Assembly: GCF_000025185.1 (NCBI RefSeq)
Contig: NC_013720.1
Coordinates: 2,170,001 to 2,234,000 of the forward strand
DNA length: 64,000 bases
Source of the DNA: Pirellula staleyi DSM 6068
GTDB taxonomy: Bacteria > Planctomycetota > Planctomycetia > Pirellulales > Pirellulaceae
Direction: 5' to 3'
Of the stretch, positions 45,276-54,805 are shown in pieces. The notes below the pieces were generated by a model. The model ran no database searches and was not told where the DNA came from. It was given only the letters and a program-made list of their open reading frames with translations. The position numbers were made by a program, and so were the translations under genes. Position 1 is the stretch's first letter; each line of letters starts with the position of its first letter.

Positions 45276-46787
45276 CTATTCCGCTTCAGCGGGGCCGAGT
45301 TTGGCCACCACTTCTTGCAGCGCACGCATCAGGATCGGGGCGGTTTCGGGGCCGCAAGAGTTGATTTCGCCATATTGCCCGTCGGGCTTTTCGTAGGCAT
45401 AGGGGGCCACCTTATCCCACTGGCGTTTGGGAAGGATGTAGCCCACTTCGTCGTTCGCTAGACCCATGAGCATCCAGGGCTTATCGCCCAGGATCGACTT
45501 TACGGAAGGTTCGAGCGGCGCGTCGGGAAAGTCGACCCCAGCGGCGGCTGGCTCTTCAAATTCTCCATAAACAAGTTCTGGGTAGACCTCCCCCGGCAGA
45601 CAGCCGATGCGTAGATCGCCGAGTTCGAGGCAGGCGACTTCGGTTTCGACAGCGGTCGTTTTGTTGAGGTTTTTATCGAGGTTATCGTTATTCACCAGCT
45701 CGCCGAGTTCGTTTTCGTTCCCCTTCCAAAGGAAGACTTCGCGCTTCAGAACGCCGAGCAAGCGGGCCAGACGGTAGAGCGGGTTTTGCACCGGCACAGC
45801 GACTCGCTTACGCTCGATCTGAAACGGCCGCAACTCGATCGGGGCCGAGCGGTCGATGGCCGACGAGGCAAGCTTGGCCACGGCTTCGCCATATTTTTGG
45901 TTGAACTCGAAGTCCCCTTCCTTAAGTTCAACGCCTGCCTCGCTTTTCACGATGCCGTCGGGGGGAGCCATGAGCCCTCCCAAAGCGCCGGAAGTGTAAA
46001 CGACGGGACAGCCGTATTGCTTCGCGAGGGCGTCGACCGTGGCGGCTGGAAAATCGGCGGTAAGGAGCGTGTTTTTGGGGCCCATCGCCTCGGGATGACA
46101 ATTCCACTGGACGAGAATACCTGCCGGTCGATCGCTCCCAGCGCGATTGAATCGCAGGACTCGCAGGATCCCATCTTTCACTTTCGGCAGTCGACTGTCG
46201 CCGAGCAGCGAGGCATCGTCGCTGGTTCCAAACTGGGCAGTCACCGGGGTGACTCCTGCCAGGGCTTCGCGGCACGCGCCAACCGTTCGCTCGACAATCT
46301 GGTCGATATAGTCATCGTCGACCCCTCGGCTGAAAGGGCCGCGTCCCCAAATGCCAATCACATCGGGGCCTTCGTGATTGTGGGTGCTGGTGACCAGAAC
46401 GTAGGCAAATTCGGGGAGTTCTTCGCGAATACGTTTGACCGTAGGAAACTGCAGGCCAATCAGATCGAGCCCCACGATGGCGATTTTTTGGTCGCCGTGG
46501 GAAAGGACCATAGCCCGGCACATGATGGGGTCGTGCACACCGGTGGCGCGACGCCCCATGCCATAGCCGGCCATCCACACCGGTTTCTTTGTTTCGAGAT
46601 CGGGGGTGATGTCGGCGGTGGCAAATCCGGCGAGCAGCGGCTTCTCGGCGGGATCGCAGGTGGATTCGTCAGCAAAGCTGATCGATACGCCGCTGAGGCA
46701 GGCGAGGAGCAAACACGATCGAAGCCACAAGCCGACCGCGCGACGACGATTGAGGTGACGGAACAACGAGCAGCCTGGCATGCGCAT
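45276..46787 (-). CDS. Neutral/alkaline ceramidase-like secreted protein
   Basis: A 503-residue exported protein. Signal region: RRRAVGLWLRSCLLLACLSGVSISFADE. The mature part begins LLAGFATADITPD, then MAGYGMGRRATGVHDPIMCRAMVLSHGDQKIAIVGLDLIGL, and has STHNHEGPDVIG and WNCHPEAMGP. The His-rich loops and GFATADITP start are family signatures of neutral/alkaline nonlysosomal ceramidase (zinc-dependent amidase); planctomycetes carry several uncharacterised members. Ceramide hydrolysis is the known reaction of characterised members and is not proven here. The ATG at 46787 gives the best signal peptide; an open frame runs on to 46943. Confidence 0.82.
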   Translation of the reverse strand: MRMPGCSLFRHLNRRRAVGLWLRSCLLLACLSGVSISFADESTCDPAEKPLLAGFATADITPDLETKKPVWMAGYGMGRRATGVHDPIMCRAMVLSHGDQKIAIVGLDLIGLQFPTVKRIREELPEFAYVLVTSTHNHEGPDVIGIWGRGPFSRGVDDDYIDQIVERTVGACREALAGVTPVTAQFGTSDDASLLGDSRLPKVKDGILRVLRFNRAGSDRPAGILVQWNCHPEAMGPKNTLLTADFPAATVDALAKQYGCPVVYTSGALGGLMAPPDGIVKSEAGVELKEGDFEFNQKYGEAVAKLASSAIDRSAPIELRPFQIERKRVAVPVQNPLYRLARLLGVLKREVFLWKGNENELGELVNNDNLDKNLNKTTAVETEVACLELGDLRIGCLPGEVYPELVYGEFEEPAAAGVDFPDAPLEPSVKSILGDKPWMLMGLANDEVGYILPKRQWDKVAPYAYEKPDGQYGEINSCGPETAPILMRALQEVVAKLGPAEAE

Positions 46788-47229
46788 GCGGCACCACCAT
46801 CGAAAGAGAATCTGGCTCGATTTTTGGGATACGGGCCACGACAAAGCGGGCAAAATCCGGCCCATTTCTGGGCAGATTGCCGAATACTCTGTTATACCCC
46901 CGGAGTGGGCATTCGATTCAGAATTTGCCTGATCTGGAGCCACAAAAACGAAACTTCGTCGGAATCAGCATGCATGTAATCGGCTTAGCTCGTGCAGATT
47001 GACCGCGCGGCGGGCGACTTGTCGCCGAGCCCACGTTGACCCGTTTTTTCGAGCTTTGCTATACTCTTCAGCCGTAAGTCGTAGCGCCGCATACGGTTGA
47101 TCGCGTGATCCGAACGACGTGCAAGCGCCTTGGGCAGCAATGCCGCAAGCAGCCGCGGATGCAACTACTCTCCCCAGGTTTCTCTGCGCTAGCGATCGAT
47201 CGCAGCGCTCCCCAAACGAGGCTCTCACG
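46788..47229. other. Divergent region between the ceramidase-like gene and cysK
   Basis: About 440 bases. It includes the cysK promoter (47036-47065). Open frames in this stretch are extensions of the two flanking genes or shadows. No repeat was noticed. Confidence 0.5.
47036..47065 (+). promoter_or_regulatory. Sigma-70-type promoter before cysK
   Basis: TTGACC (47036-47041), an 18-base spacer and TATACT (47060-47065). It is the best promoter match seen in the window, giving a leader of about 155 bases to cysK. Confidence 0.65.
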
Positions 47230-48189
47230 ATGAATGCTCTTCCGTCGGGAATTAAAAACAACATTACCGAATGCATCGGTAACACGCCCCTGGTGCTGCT
47301 TCGCAAAGTGACTGAAGGTTGCGTGGCGACTGTGGTTGCCAAAGTGGAGAACATGAATCCTCTTTGGAGCGTGAAGGACCGCATTGCCCGCGCCATGATC
47401 GACGCCGCCGAACGCGATGGCAAAATCAAGCCCGGCACGATCATCATCGAACCCACCAGCGGCAACACCGGCATCGGCTTGGCCTACGTTTGCGCAGCAC
47501 GCGGCTACAAACTGCGCGTCACCATGCCCGAGAGCATGACGATCGAGCGTCGTCGACTCTTGAAGGCACTCGGCGCCGAGATTGTGCTCACTCCTGCAGC
47601 GGAAGGGATGCCGGGCGCTGTTCGTCGCGCAGAAGCGATCGCCAATGAAGATCCCGAAACGTTCTTCATGCCGCAGCAGTTCAACAATCCTGCGAACCCC
47701 GAAGTCCACCGCAAAACAACCGCCGAAGAGATTTGGCGCGACACCGATGGGAAGGTCGACATCTTCGTGGCTGGGGTCGGTACTGGCGGAACGATCACCG
47801 GTTGCTCGGAAGTGCTGAAGGCTCGCAAGCCTTCGGTGAAGTCGATCGCTATTGAACCTGCCAACAGCCCCGTGATTGCTCAGAAACTCGCTGGTCAACC
47901 ACTGCAGCCAGGTCGTCACACCATTCAAGGCATCGGCGCGGGTTTCATCCCCGGTGTGCTGAATGTAAACATCATCGACGAAGTCTTTCCGGTGAAAGAT
48001 GAAGATGCCGCCGAGACTGCTCGTCGGCTGTCGACCCAAGAGGGTTTGTTCTGCGGCATCAGCTGCGGCGCTGCTGCGTACGCTGCTTTGCAAGTGGGCA
48101 AACGTCCCGAGAACGCCGGCAAGCTGATCGTTGTGGTGCTGCCCGATCTTGGCGAACGCTACCTCAGCACGCAGCTCTATCCCGAATAG
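47230..48189 (+). CDS. cysK: Cysteine synthase A (O-acetylserine sulfhydrylase)
   Basis: A 319-residue PLP-dependent enzyme that makes cysteine from O-acetylserine and sulfide. Signatures: [16 protein letters not shown] at the N-terminus, [15 protein letters not shown] with the PLP-binding Lys, [24 protein letters not shown] (substrate loop TSGNTG), [22 protein letters not shown] (phosphate loop) and [14 protein letters not shown]. The ATG at 47230 places the start right before the domain; a longer frame to 47119 is not protein-like. A promoter lies 165 bp upstream and a terminator directly follows the stop, so it is monocistronic. Confidence 0.94.
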   Translation: MNALPSGIKNNITECIGNTPLVLLRKVTEGCVATVVAKVENMNPLWSVKDRIARAMIDAAERDGKIKPGTIIIEPTSGNTGIGLAYVCAARGYKLRVTMPESMTIERRRLLKALGAEIVLTPAAEGMPGAVRRAEAIANEDPETFFMPQQFNNPANPEVHRKTTAEEIWRDTDGKVDIFVAGVGTGGTITGCSEVLKARKPSVKSIAIEPANSPVIAQKLAGQPLQPGRHTIQGIGAGFIPGVLNVNIIDEVFPVKDEDAAETARRLSTQEGLFCGISCGAAAYAALQVGKRPENAGKLIVVVLPDLGERYLSTQLYPE

Positions 48190-48597
48190 TCGATACCGGC
48201 TGTTTTCCGGTCGATTCCGCGTTCAACCACTGAAGCTGATAGCGAGCATTGAAGCTTGCTATCAGCTTTTTTTATGCGCGCGTCGCGGCGCTACAGCTGA
48301 AACATGAACTCGGGAAAAATCGCTTGGGAGCGGCAGTAAATTGGGCTGGGGGGAGATTTTTAGGAGCCGCTTCCCAATATTTGCATGCCTCCAACGAATC
48401 ATCCCTAGGCTGGGGATGCATTGTCGCCACTGAGGCGTATCTGAATTACACTTTATAGCTCCGGTCTCTCCCACCGATAGTGGCGGTTTCTACCTCGATG
48501 CAGGGGCGTTGTCGCGCTCCCATGCGCTAGGTGAACTGCCGCGACTGCTTCCCGACTGATCCATCATTATCTGTTTGTCTTCACGGGATACCTCGTC
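48190..48597. other. Intergenic region after cysK
   Basis: About 400 bases. It contains the cysK terminator and then roughly 320 bases without a supported gene; the only rightward frame (48249-48458) overlaps the terminator. Confidence 0.5.
48233..48273 (+). terminator. Rho-independent terminator after cysK
   Basis: Stem arms 48233-48247 and 48254-48268 pair over 15 positions with one G-U wobble; the loop is ATTGAA, followed by a run of seven T. Confidence 0.93.
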
Positions 48598-50247
48598 ATG
48601 CGTTCGTTCTTGGCAACCGTACTAGCGCTGCTCCTGGGAGTGGGAGCTATCGGCTGCTCGACACCTATCGCCCCCACCGAGTCGAAAACGTCGACCTCCG
48701 ATGGCACCTACGAAGCGGCGATCTACGTCGATCTTCATCGCGCGGGTGAATCGTATCGCGAATACATCGCCGCCAATGGCCGCGGACCCGACAGCATCGA
48801 AGCCTGGCGACAATACCTGTGGAAGAACCATAGCGATACGTCGTTCCTCTATCGTTTGCAGGCCGATGGTTATGGCTTTGGATGGAATTTTGATCCGAGC
48901 GCAGGCTTGCCAACTGCAACGACCCCTTTGGCGCAGTCGGGCTTGTTCAGCGCCAGGCTGATGGCCGATGGAAGCTTGACCGATGTCAATCCAGCCGCCA
49001 TCAACCTCGCTAAGCAGCGCGATGCGCGAATCGCCGCTGTGATGCCAGCAGTTCCTGGGGCACCTCCGCCACCGCCGGTTGTCGCTCCTCCACCTCCTGC
49101 GCCAGCAGGACCTACAAAGTTGGAGCCGGGGCCCGAAGCGATTCAGCTGGCCTGCGAACGCTATCTACAACTGCACGAAGCCTGGGTCGAACTGTTTGCG
49201 AAAATCGATAATGCCAGCGAGGCGCAGTCGATCGCCGCGATTTTGTACTCCACGCAGGCCGACTTTGATTTCAACAAAAATCGGCTCTCCAGCAGTGGGC
49301 TGCTGCAGAACCCGGGTGCTGTTTCGGCTGCGCATGCTGCTCGCTATCAAGCGGCGCTCGAGCGTGAGAAGCAGATCGTCAACGAGCATCTGGCAAAAAT
49401 GCCCGATCATCAAGCAATCATGCAAACCATTGCGTCGGAATACATGCAAAAGATTACAGGGATTGCTGGTCCCAACGGACTGCTGATGGACATGCAATTG
49501 GCGCTCGCCGGGCGCGCGTCTCCCTCGCCTTCAAGTCCTGCTTCCTCGGGCTCGGTTCCATCGCTGGCTCGAAACAGTCCTAGTACTTCTCAACCGGCCT
49601 CTTTCCCTCGCGAATCGCCTGAAGATCGGCAAGCAAAGATCGATCAAGCCCTGTTTCGATTTACATCAGCTTACGAGGGATGGCTGGTTGTTTTACAGGG
49701 GATCACCGACGCTCAAAGAGCCTCGTTGTTCAAATCGCAGTTGCGGTTATTCGACGGCAAGTTTGATCAAGTTGCCGAGGAGCTGCACGCGCTCGGCGTA
49801 CAGGGGGATTTGCGCGACGCTTCCCCGGAGTATCGCGATCAGCTGGATGATCTGCAGCGCCGCCAGCTTGAGCAAGATCAGCGGATCGCTGCGCTGCCAG
49901 ATGCGGCAGCTATTGGCACTGCTTTTACCGCAGATTTTGCCGAGAAGGGACGGCTCGGGCCGATTCGAACGCAGCTGAAACTACAAGAACTGCGTGGTGG
50001 TGCTCCGTCGGTTGCCAGTAGTGCGCCACCTGCTGCCACAACACCAAGCGCACCTGGCGCCACTGCACCCGCTGCAAGTTCTGGCGCCTACGCGGTCGGT
50101 ATGCCGATCGATATCGAGTGGGGCGGAAAATGGTGGCCCGGTAAAGTCTTGCGAGTCGATGGCGACAAGACCTACATTGCCTACGACGATCATAGTGACG
50201 CTTGGAACGAGTGGGTTCCCCGCGATCGGATTCGGCCACGCCCTTAG
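48598..50247 (+). CDS. Lipoprotein with tandem paralogue and C-terminal Tudor-knot-like domain
   Basis: A 549-residue lipoprotein: signal peptide ending in lipobox GVGAIGC. Residues ~40-145 form a small domain (AAIYVDLHRAGESYREYIAANGRGPDSIEAWRQYLW ... FLYRLQADGYGFGWNFDPSAGL) shared with the next gene. A Pro-rich linker follows, then two helical blocks beginning AIQLACERYLQLHEAWVELF and ALFRFTSAYEGWLVVL that repeat each other, an Ala/Pro/Ser linker, and residues ~500-549 VGMPIDIEWGGKWWPGKVLRVDGDKTYIAYDDHSDAWNEWVPRDRIR. The last part follows the Tudor-knot/agenet pattern W-x-x-A-x-V ... YxVHYDG ... DEWV, in which aromatic residues form a small barrel. Probably envelope-located. Function unknown. 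Confidence 0.72.
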   Translation: MRSFLATVLALLLGVGAIGCSTPIAPTESKTSTSDGTYEAAIYVDLHRAGESYREYIAANGRGPDSIEAWRQYLWKNHSDTSFLYRLQADGYGFGWNFDPSAGLPTATTPLAQSGLFSARLMADGSLTDVNPAAINLAKQRDARIAAVMPAVPGAPPPPPVVAPPPPAPAGPTKLEPGPEAIQLACERYLQLHEAWVELFAKIDNASEAQSIAAILYSTQADFDFNKNRLSSSGLLQNPGAVSAAHAARYQAALEREKQIVNEHLAKMPDHQAIMQTIASEYMQKITGIAGPNGLLMDMQLALAGRASPSPSSPASSGSVPSLARNSPSTSQPASFPRESPEDRQAKIDQALFRFTSAYEGWLVVLQGITDAQRASLFKSQLRLFDGKFDQVAEELHALGVQGDLRDASPEYRDQLDDLQRRQLEQDQRIAALPDAAAIGTAFTADFAEKGRLGPIRTQLKLQELRGGAPSVASSAPPAATTPSAPGATAPAASSGAYAVGMPIDIEWGGKWWPGKVLRVDGDKTYIAYDDHSDAWNEWVPRDRIRPRP

Positions 50248-50282
50248 CGAGTCGTTTTGAAACGAGAAATGCAGGTCTCTCC

Positions 50283-51200
50283 ATGAGCATCATGAATGCC
50301 CGCTTTTTCATGCTCACATGCTTAATCGCAGCAGCAGCGATCGTTGGCTGTGGAGCCAAAGGTTCGGGACCTTCAGCCGTTGCTGAACCGCCACTACCTT
50401 CTGACCCCGAGGCGGTGGTGGTGCGCGACTTGCATCACGCGGGGCTGGCGATTCGGTTCTTCTTAGACCAAGAGCATCGTCCAGCGTTTCGGATGCAAGA
50501 GCTGAAGGATCGCGTGGTCGCCGCTGGCAGCTCCGGCGCATTTCTCGATCGATTGCAAAACGCCGGTTACGAATTCAAATGGGGAATGCCGCTGGCACCG
50601 ACATTCTCCGGGGCAGGATTTCCTGTCGCTGAATCGCGCCAGCATCGCGCAAAGTTGATGCTCAACGGCTCGATTCAAGATGCTTCGCCCCGAGCTATTG
50701 CCCTCGCGCGCGGAGAGGCTGACCCAGCGTCTAGCACCAGTAACTCTGCACCTCCAGCGACGCCCATCACCTCACCCACACCAGACGCTTCCACTAGCAG
50801 TTCCGGCGAACTGCGGATGAACAACCCTCCCGATCAGGGTGCAATTCAGGGTGCGGCTGCTCGGCACTTAGCCATCAGCGAGAGCATTGTCAAAGAGCTT
50901 CGCGAAGTGCAAGACCTCGCATCGTTTGAGCGCGCCCAAACAAAAATCTCGGGCTTCAATGCCGAACTCGATTCGATTGCCCGAGACTACGCCGTCAATG
51001 GAATCACTTTTACATTGCGCGGCATTCCACCTGAAACTTGGGAGAAGATTCATCAGCTTGCCGCCCAAGAATTAGCCGAAGGGCAGCGACTAACTTCGCT
51101 TCCCGACGGCGCCGCGATCATGGGAAAGACCGTGGAAAGCTTGAATGCCAACGGACCCAGCGGTATCGGTCGCGTGAAGTGGAAAGTCATGCAAATGTAA
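50283..51200 (+). CDS. Lipoprotein, paralogue of the preceding gene
   Basis: A 305-residue lipoprotein: MSIMNARFFMLTCLIAAAAIVGCGAKG, with Cys near 23. Its N-terminal domain matches the upstream gene: VVVRDLHHAGLAIRFFLDQEHRPAFRMQELKD ... FLDRLQNAGYEFKWGMPLAP ... QHRAKLMLNGSIQDASPRAIALA. The central helical block also corresponds to the upstream repeats (AARHLAISESIVKELREVQDLASFERAQTKISGFNAELDS), but only once, and the Tudor-knot-like tail is missing. The 35-bp gap and shared order make it a tandem duplicate with loss or gain of the tail. The ATG at 50283 is used; the frame is open to 50202, overlapping the upstream gene. Function unknown. Confidence 0.75.
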   Translation: MSIMNARFFMLTCLIAAAAIVGCGAKGSGPSAVAEPPLPSDPEAVVVRDLHHAGLAIRFFLDQEHRPAFRMQELKDRVVAAGSSGAFLDRLQNAGYEFKWGMPLAPTFSGAGFPVAESRQHRAKLMLNGSIQDASPRAIALARGEADPASSTSNSAPPATPITSPTPDASTSSSGELRMNNPPDQGAIQGAAARHLAISESIVKELREVQDLASFERAQTKISGFNAELDSIARDYAVNGITFTLRGIPPETWEKIHQLAAQELAEGQRLTSLPDGAAIMGKTVESLNANGPSGIGRVKWKVMQM

Positions 51201-51246
51201 GGTTCGATTATTCGATAACCTTTGGCATGTGTCCCACAATCGTGCT

Positions 51247-52161
51247 CTATTTTGGCTGTGGCAGCGCGTGCTGATTCGAGATCCCTTGGGTCTTCAGCTT
51301 GCGGCTATAAACCTTGTCGGCACACGTCACATACAGCGTGTCGAGTTTCTCTCCCGCGAAGGCAACGTTCGAGAGGAACTTCTTCTGTGGCTTCAGAAGA
51401 ATCCCCGCAAGCCTGGCCGAGGGATCGAACACTTGCAGCCCTTGGCTCGTGGCGACGAATAAACGTCCCGCCACATCCACCGTCATGCCGTCGGCTTGGC
51501 TCGGTGATTTCTGTGGACCAAGTTCCAGCGTGTAGTAGGGCTGCTTATGCTCGAGCTTGCCACCTTCGCCGATACGAAACGCCCACAAACTTCCGCCAGC
51601 GTTATCGCTCACCACCAACGTTTGTTCATCGGGCCACAAGATCACGCCGTTGGGTTTGGCAATCCCTTCGTCGACGATCTGCTTCTTCCCTTCGGGGCTG
51701 ATATGCCACACGCGGCTGTTTTTGTAGTCGGTGACGTAGATATCGCCCTTCCGTGAAACGACGAGATCGTTCACATCCAGATCGGTTGCGATGACGGTTG
51801 GTTTCGCCTCTTTATCGTAAGCGACCACCTGACGATTGGCACTTTGGCAAGCGTAAAGGCGGCCATCACTCCCAAACATCAGGCCACTCGCTTTACCCGA
51901 GTCGGTGACGAACTCGCTCACACTGCCGCTCTTGGTGTCGACCTTCAGAATCTTGGACGTGGGGACATCGACGAAGAATAGATTGCCAGCAGCATCGACT
52001 GCAGGACCTTCGGTGAACTGATAACCCTCGGCGACAAGCTTCCACTCTTCCCCCTCGATCAGAATTTGGGAGAGAGGCATGTCTTGCGCGAGCGAAGTGC
52101 TGGAGATAGCAGCGAGCAAAGTCGCGGCCATTGCAAACGCGAATGTCGAGGTACGAAGCAT
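51247..52161 (-). CDS. SMP-30/gluconolactonase-like secreted protein
   Basis: A 304-residue six-bladed beta-propeller. Signal peptide FAFAMAATLLAAISSTSLAQ; the mature part has YQFTEGPAVDAAGNLFFVD, GIAKPNGVILWPDEQTLVVSD and SQADGMTVDVAGRLFVAT. In SMP-30 the metal is held by one Glu, one Asn and one Asp; here the Glu is in TEGP, the Asn in KPNG and the Asp in ADGMTVD, all present. Lactonase activity is expected but the sugar substrate is unknown. The ATG at 52161 is used; the open frame to 52437 is antisense-like padding. It is 55 bp downstream of the TPR-redoxin gene, so the two are probably co-transcribed. Confidence 0.85.
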   Translation of the reverse strand: MLRTSTFAFAMAATLLAAISSTSLAQDMPLSQILIEGEEWKLVAEGYQFTEGPAVDAAGNLFFVDVPTSKILKVDTKSGSVSEFVTDSGKASGLMFGSDGRLYACQSANRQVVAYDKEAKPTVIATDLDVNDLVVSRKGDIYVTDYKNSRVWHISPEGKKQIVDEGIAKPNGVILWPDEQTLVVSDNAGGSLWAFRIGEGGKLEHKQPYYTLELGPQKSPSQADGMTVDVAGRLFVATSQGLQVFDPSARLAGILLKPQKKFLSNVAFAGEKLDTLYVTCADKVYSRKLKTQGISNQHALPQPK

Positions 52162-52216
52162 GGAGAGAATGCCTGGTCGATCAAGGGTTGTGAAGTCACG
52201 GAGAGAGAGCCGACGT

Positions 52217-54805
52217 TCAGTTGGCGGCTGGAACCGATGTTGCTGTGGTTTCCATCGGTGTCGCAGCCGTTGTTTCGGCAGGCTTCTCGGTGGAGGTTGT
52301 TGCCGCCGCTGGTTCAGGAGTCGAAGGCTTTTCAGGGACCGTTTTACCGAGCAAACGGCACGCCTCTTCGAGGACAAACTTGCCGTCCATGAAAGGCTCG
52401 AAACCGATGTCTTGCCAGCGTACATTTCCCGTTGCATCGATCACAAACGTGCCATGGAGCGGCTGGTTTTCGAAGTCATCGAAGCAGCGATACGCTTTGA
52501 ACGTTTCGTTCGTCGGATCGGAAACAAGCTTCACAGGAAGCGGCCCATCTTTGTAATTCTCAATCGAGATTTTAAGTCCTTCGGCATCGTCGCTGCTGAT
52601 GGCGAGTAGCTCGAAGCCAGCATCGTTGTACTGCTGTTTGAGCGCGGCGAAGGCGTGCAACTGCTCGGCACAATGCAAACAGCCGTGACCAAGGAAGAAG
52701 AGAAGCACCACAGGCTTGCCGGTATAGTCGCTCAGCGCGATTGGCTTCCCTTCTACATCTTTCAGGTTGAACGAGAGAGCCGCCGATGGCTGCCAGCGGA
52801 ATGGGCCAAGCGAATCGAGCGCGGGGCGGTTTCCGGTATCGTTTTTAGCAACAGCCGGAACTCGCCAATCGGCCTGAAATCCAAACTCTTGCGCGATCGG
52901 TTCAAGACGCTTCGCCACTGGTGATGCGAGATCGATGTTTGCCGCAATAGTCTGCAGCTTTTCAAGCTGCTTCTTGGCATCCTCTTTGCGATCTGATTTG
53001 TACAGTAGCTGGATGCTCGTCATGTACGGGAGAACTTCGTTCGTACGTGAATCAATTTGCGACTGAGCGGCTTTGATCGCTTCGTCACGTTTGCCACTTT
53101 CGAACTCGACGACAGCGAGCACCAGGGGATCGACATGCCCCGACTTCTTCAGCAGTTCGTGAGCCTTAGTTGCATCGCCAGCGGCCCAGCGCTCGTAACC
53201 TTCTACTTCATCCACAGCCTTGGTGAGGTTGTTGATTTTGGTGTCGAACGCTTTACCCGCTTGTTCCTTCGCCTTCTTGGTGTCCCCTTCGTTCTTCTTC
53301 TCGTCGACAGCTTTCTTTTCAGCGGCGGCGATCGCTTCGTCTTTGCTCTTCTTTTCTTTGTCGAGCTGCGCCCGCAGATCACTCAGGATTTGCAGCCCCT
53401 TTTCCGTCTTACCACTGCGGAATGCAGCCTGGCCGACGTGTCGCAAACGCTTCAGTTGTTCGCCATCATTTTTGGTAGGCTCGAGATATTGCGTCTCCGA
53501 GAGTGCGAGAAGTTCATCCCACATCTCGTACTTTGTAAGGACTTCGAAGAGTCGCTGACGACCAAAAAAAGAACTGCCGCGCGAAACACTGTTGTACTTC
53601 GGATGGCGTGGGAGCTCCGACATGTTCTTCGCCAAATCGAGTGCATCGCTCGTGCGGCCGATGAAAATCAGGTTGCGAATCAGCCACTCGTTGTTGTGGG
53701 CAAAGTTGTGAATCTGATCGGGCAAAACGCGATCGCGCATCATGTGCGCGTGATCGACGCGCGCCGATGCTTCTTGCTGAAACACAGCATCGTCGTAGCG
53801 TTTCAGTCGCGAGTAGATATGCCCTGGCATGTGCCACATGTGGGCAACTCCAGCCGAACTTTGTCCGCAGAGTGCCGCTGATGCGAGTGCGTTTTCAGCT
53901 CGCTCGTAGTCCCACAGGTGAATGCGGTAGTGATGAGCAGGGTGCATCGGCTGCGCTTTGAAGACTTGATCGAGCAGCGCGTCGATTGCCAGATGGCTTT
54001 GAATCGGAAGTCCCGAATCGCGATTCTTCCACAGCTGCAGCGCGAGTAACGCGCGAGCTTCGACATCTTCAGGGAACTTGTACAAAATCTTTTCAAGTGC
54101 GCGGGTGTATGCTTCGGCGCGCTCTTTCTTCTTACCGTTATCGGCTTTGAAATAGGCATCGAGTGCGTCGATGTACATCAGCTCGCGTTCGGTCAGTCCT
54201 TCTTTGTGCTTGACGCACTGCTCCATGAATTTTTTAGCGCGGCTGTTGTTGTCGACGTTTGCCATCGCCATACCCCAATAGGCCATCGCGCACTTGGGAT
54301 CGAGCGCGGCTGCTTGGCGAAACGAACGTTCCGCTTCGAAGTACCAAAAGCCGTGCACCTGCCCCAGTCCTTGTAGAAAGAACTTGTGAGCTTCGGGATT
54401 GGTGGTGGTGATGGGGAAAACGATCTCGGGCATCCCTGGCATCAAGTACGCTTTTTGACGCGGCCCTTCGTTGAACACTTCAGCGTGGAACGAGTGCCCC
54501 GCTTTCACGTCATCCGCCATTGGGTGCGCGGCGTCGTCTTTCTTTTCGTCCTCTTGTTTGGCTTCGTCGGGCTTCTTTTCTTCCGGCTTGACCTCTTCGG
54601 GTTTCGCGTTAGCAGGCTTGGCTTCTTCCGGTTTAGCTGGCTCAGGAGTGGCTTCTGCAGGGGCAGTTGCTTCAGCTGGCTTGGCCTCTTCCGGTTTGAC
54701 ATCGGCAGCAGAGGGAGCCTCTTGTGCGCTGGCGACGAGCGTCAACAAAGCGAGCGCGAGGAGAGCAGATGTTCGCGAGAGCAAGCGGAAGGCGAAGTGG
54801 CTCAT
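52217..54805 (-). CDS. TPR protein with C-terminal redoxin (AhpC/TSA) domain
   Basis: An 862-residue exported protein. Signal region LLSRTSALLALALLTLVASAQE, followed by ~80 residues of Lys/Pro/Glu-Ala repeats (KPEEAKPAEATAP...), probably a flexible spacer. Residues ~110-560 are TPR-like (FFLQGLGQVHGFWYFEAERSFRQAAALDPKCAMAYWGMAMAN; PMHPAHHYRIHLWDYERAENALASA; IYSRLKRYDDAVFQQEASARVDHAHM). A Lys/Glu-rich coiled segment follows. The redoxin domain occupies ~690-820: DYTGKPVVLLFFLGHGCLHCAEQLHAFAALKQQYNDAGFELLAISSD, with a CLHC (CxxC) active-site-like motif. A Thr/Ala/Pro tail ends the chain. A periplasmic thiol-redox role is inferred. First gene of a two-gene leftward unit. Confidence 0.82.
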   Translation of the reverse strand: MSHFAFRLLSRTSALLALALLTLVASAQEAPSAADVKPEEAKPAEATAPAEATPEPAKPEEAKPANAKPEEVKPEEKKPDEAKQEDEKKDDAAHPMADDVKAGHSFHAEVFNEGPRQKAYLMPGMPEIVFPITTTNPEAHKFFLQGLGQVHGFWYFEAERSFRQAAALDPKCAMAYWGMAMANVDNNSRAKKFMEQCVKHKEGLTERELMYIDALDAYFKADNGKKKERAEAYTRALEKILYKFPEDVEARALLALQLWKNRDSGLPIQSHLAIDALLDQVFKAQPMHPAHHYRIHLWDYERAENALASAALCGQSSAGVAHMWHMPGHIYSRLKRYDDAVFQQEASARVDHAHMMRDRVLPDQIHNFAHNNEWLIRNLIFIGRTSDALDLAKNMSELPRHPKYNSVSRGSSFFGRQRLFEVLTKYEMWDELLALSETQYLEPTKNDGEQLKRLRHVGQAAFRSGKTEKGLQILSDLRAQLDKEKKSKDEAIAAAEKKAVDEKKNEGDTKKAKEQAGKAFDTKINNLTKAVDEVEGYERWAAGDATKAHELLKKSGHVDPLVLAVVEFESGKRDEAIKAAQSQIDSRTNEVLPYMTSIQLLYKSDRKEDAKKQLEKLQTIAANIDLASPVAKRLEPIAQEFGFQADWRVPAVAKNDTGNRPALDSLGPFRWQPSAALSFNLKDVEGKPIALSDYTGKPVVLLFFLGHGCLHCAEQLHAFAALKQQYNDAGFELLAISSDDAEGLKISIENYKDGPLPVKLVSDPTNETFKAYRCFDDFENQPLHGTFVIDATGNVRWQDIGFEPFMDGKFVLEEACRLLGKTVPEKPSTPEPAAATTSTEKPAETTAATPMETTATSVPAAN

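Noticed and set aside
46788-46943. Longer N-terminus for the ceramidase-like protein
   Set aside because: Would place the signal peptide more than 50 residues inside the protein; the ATG at 46787 puts it at the usual position.
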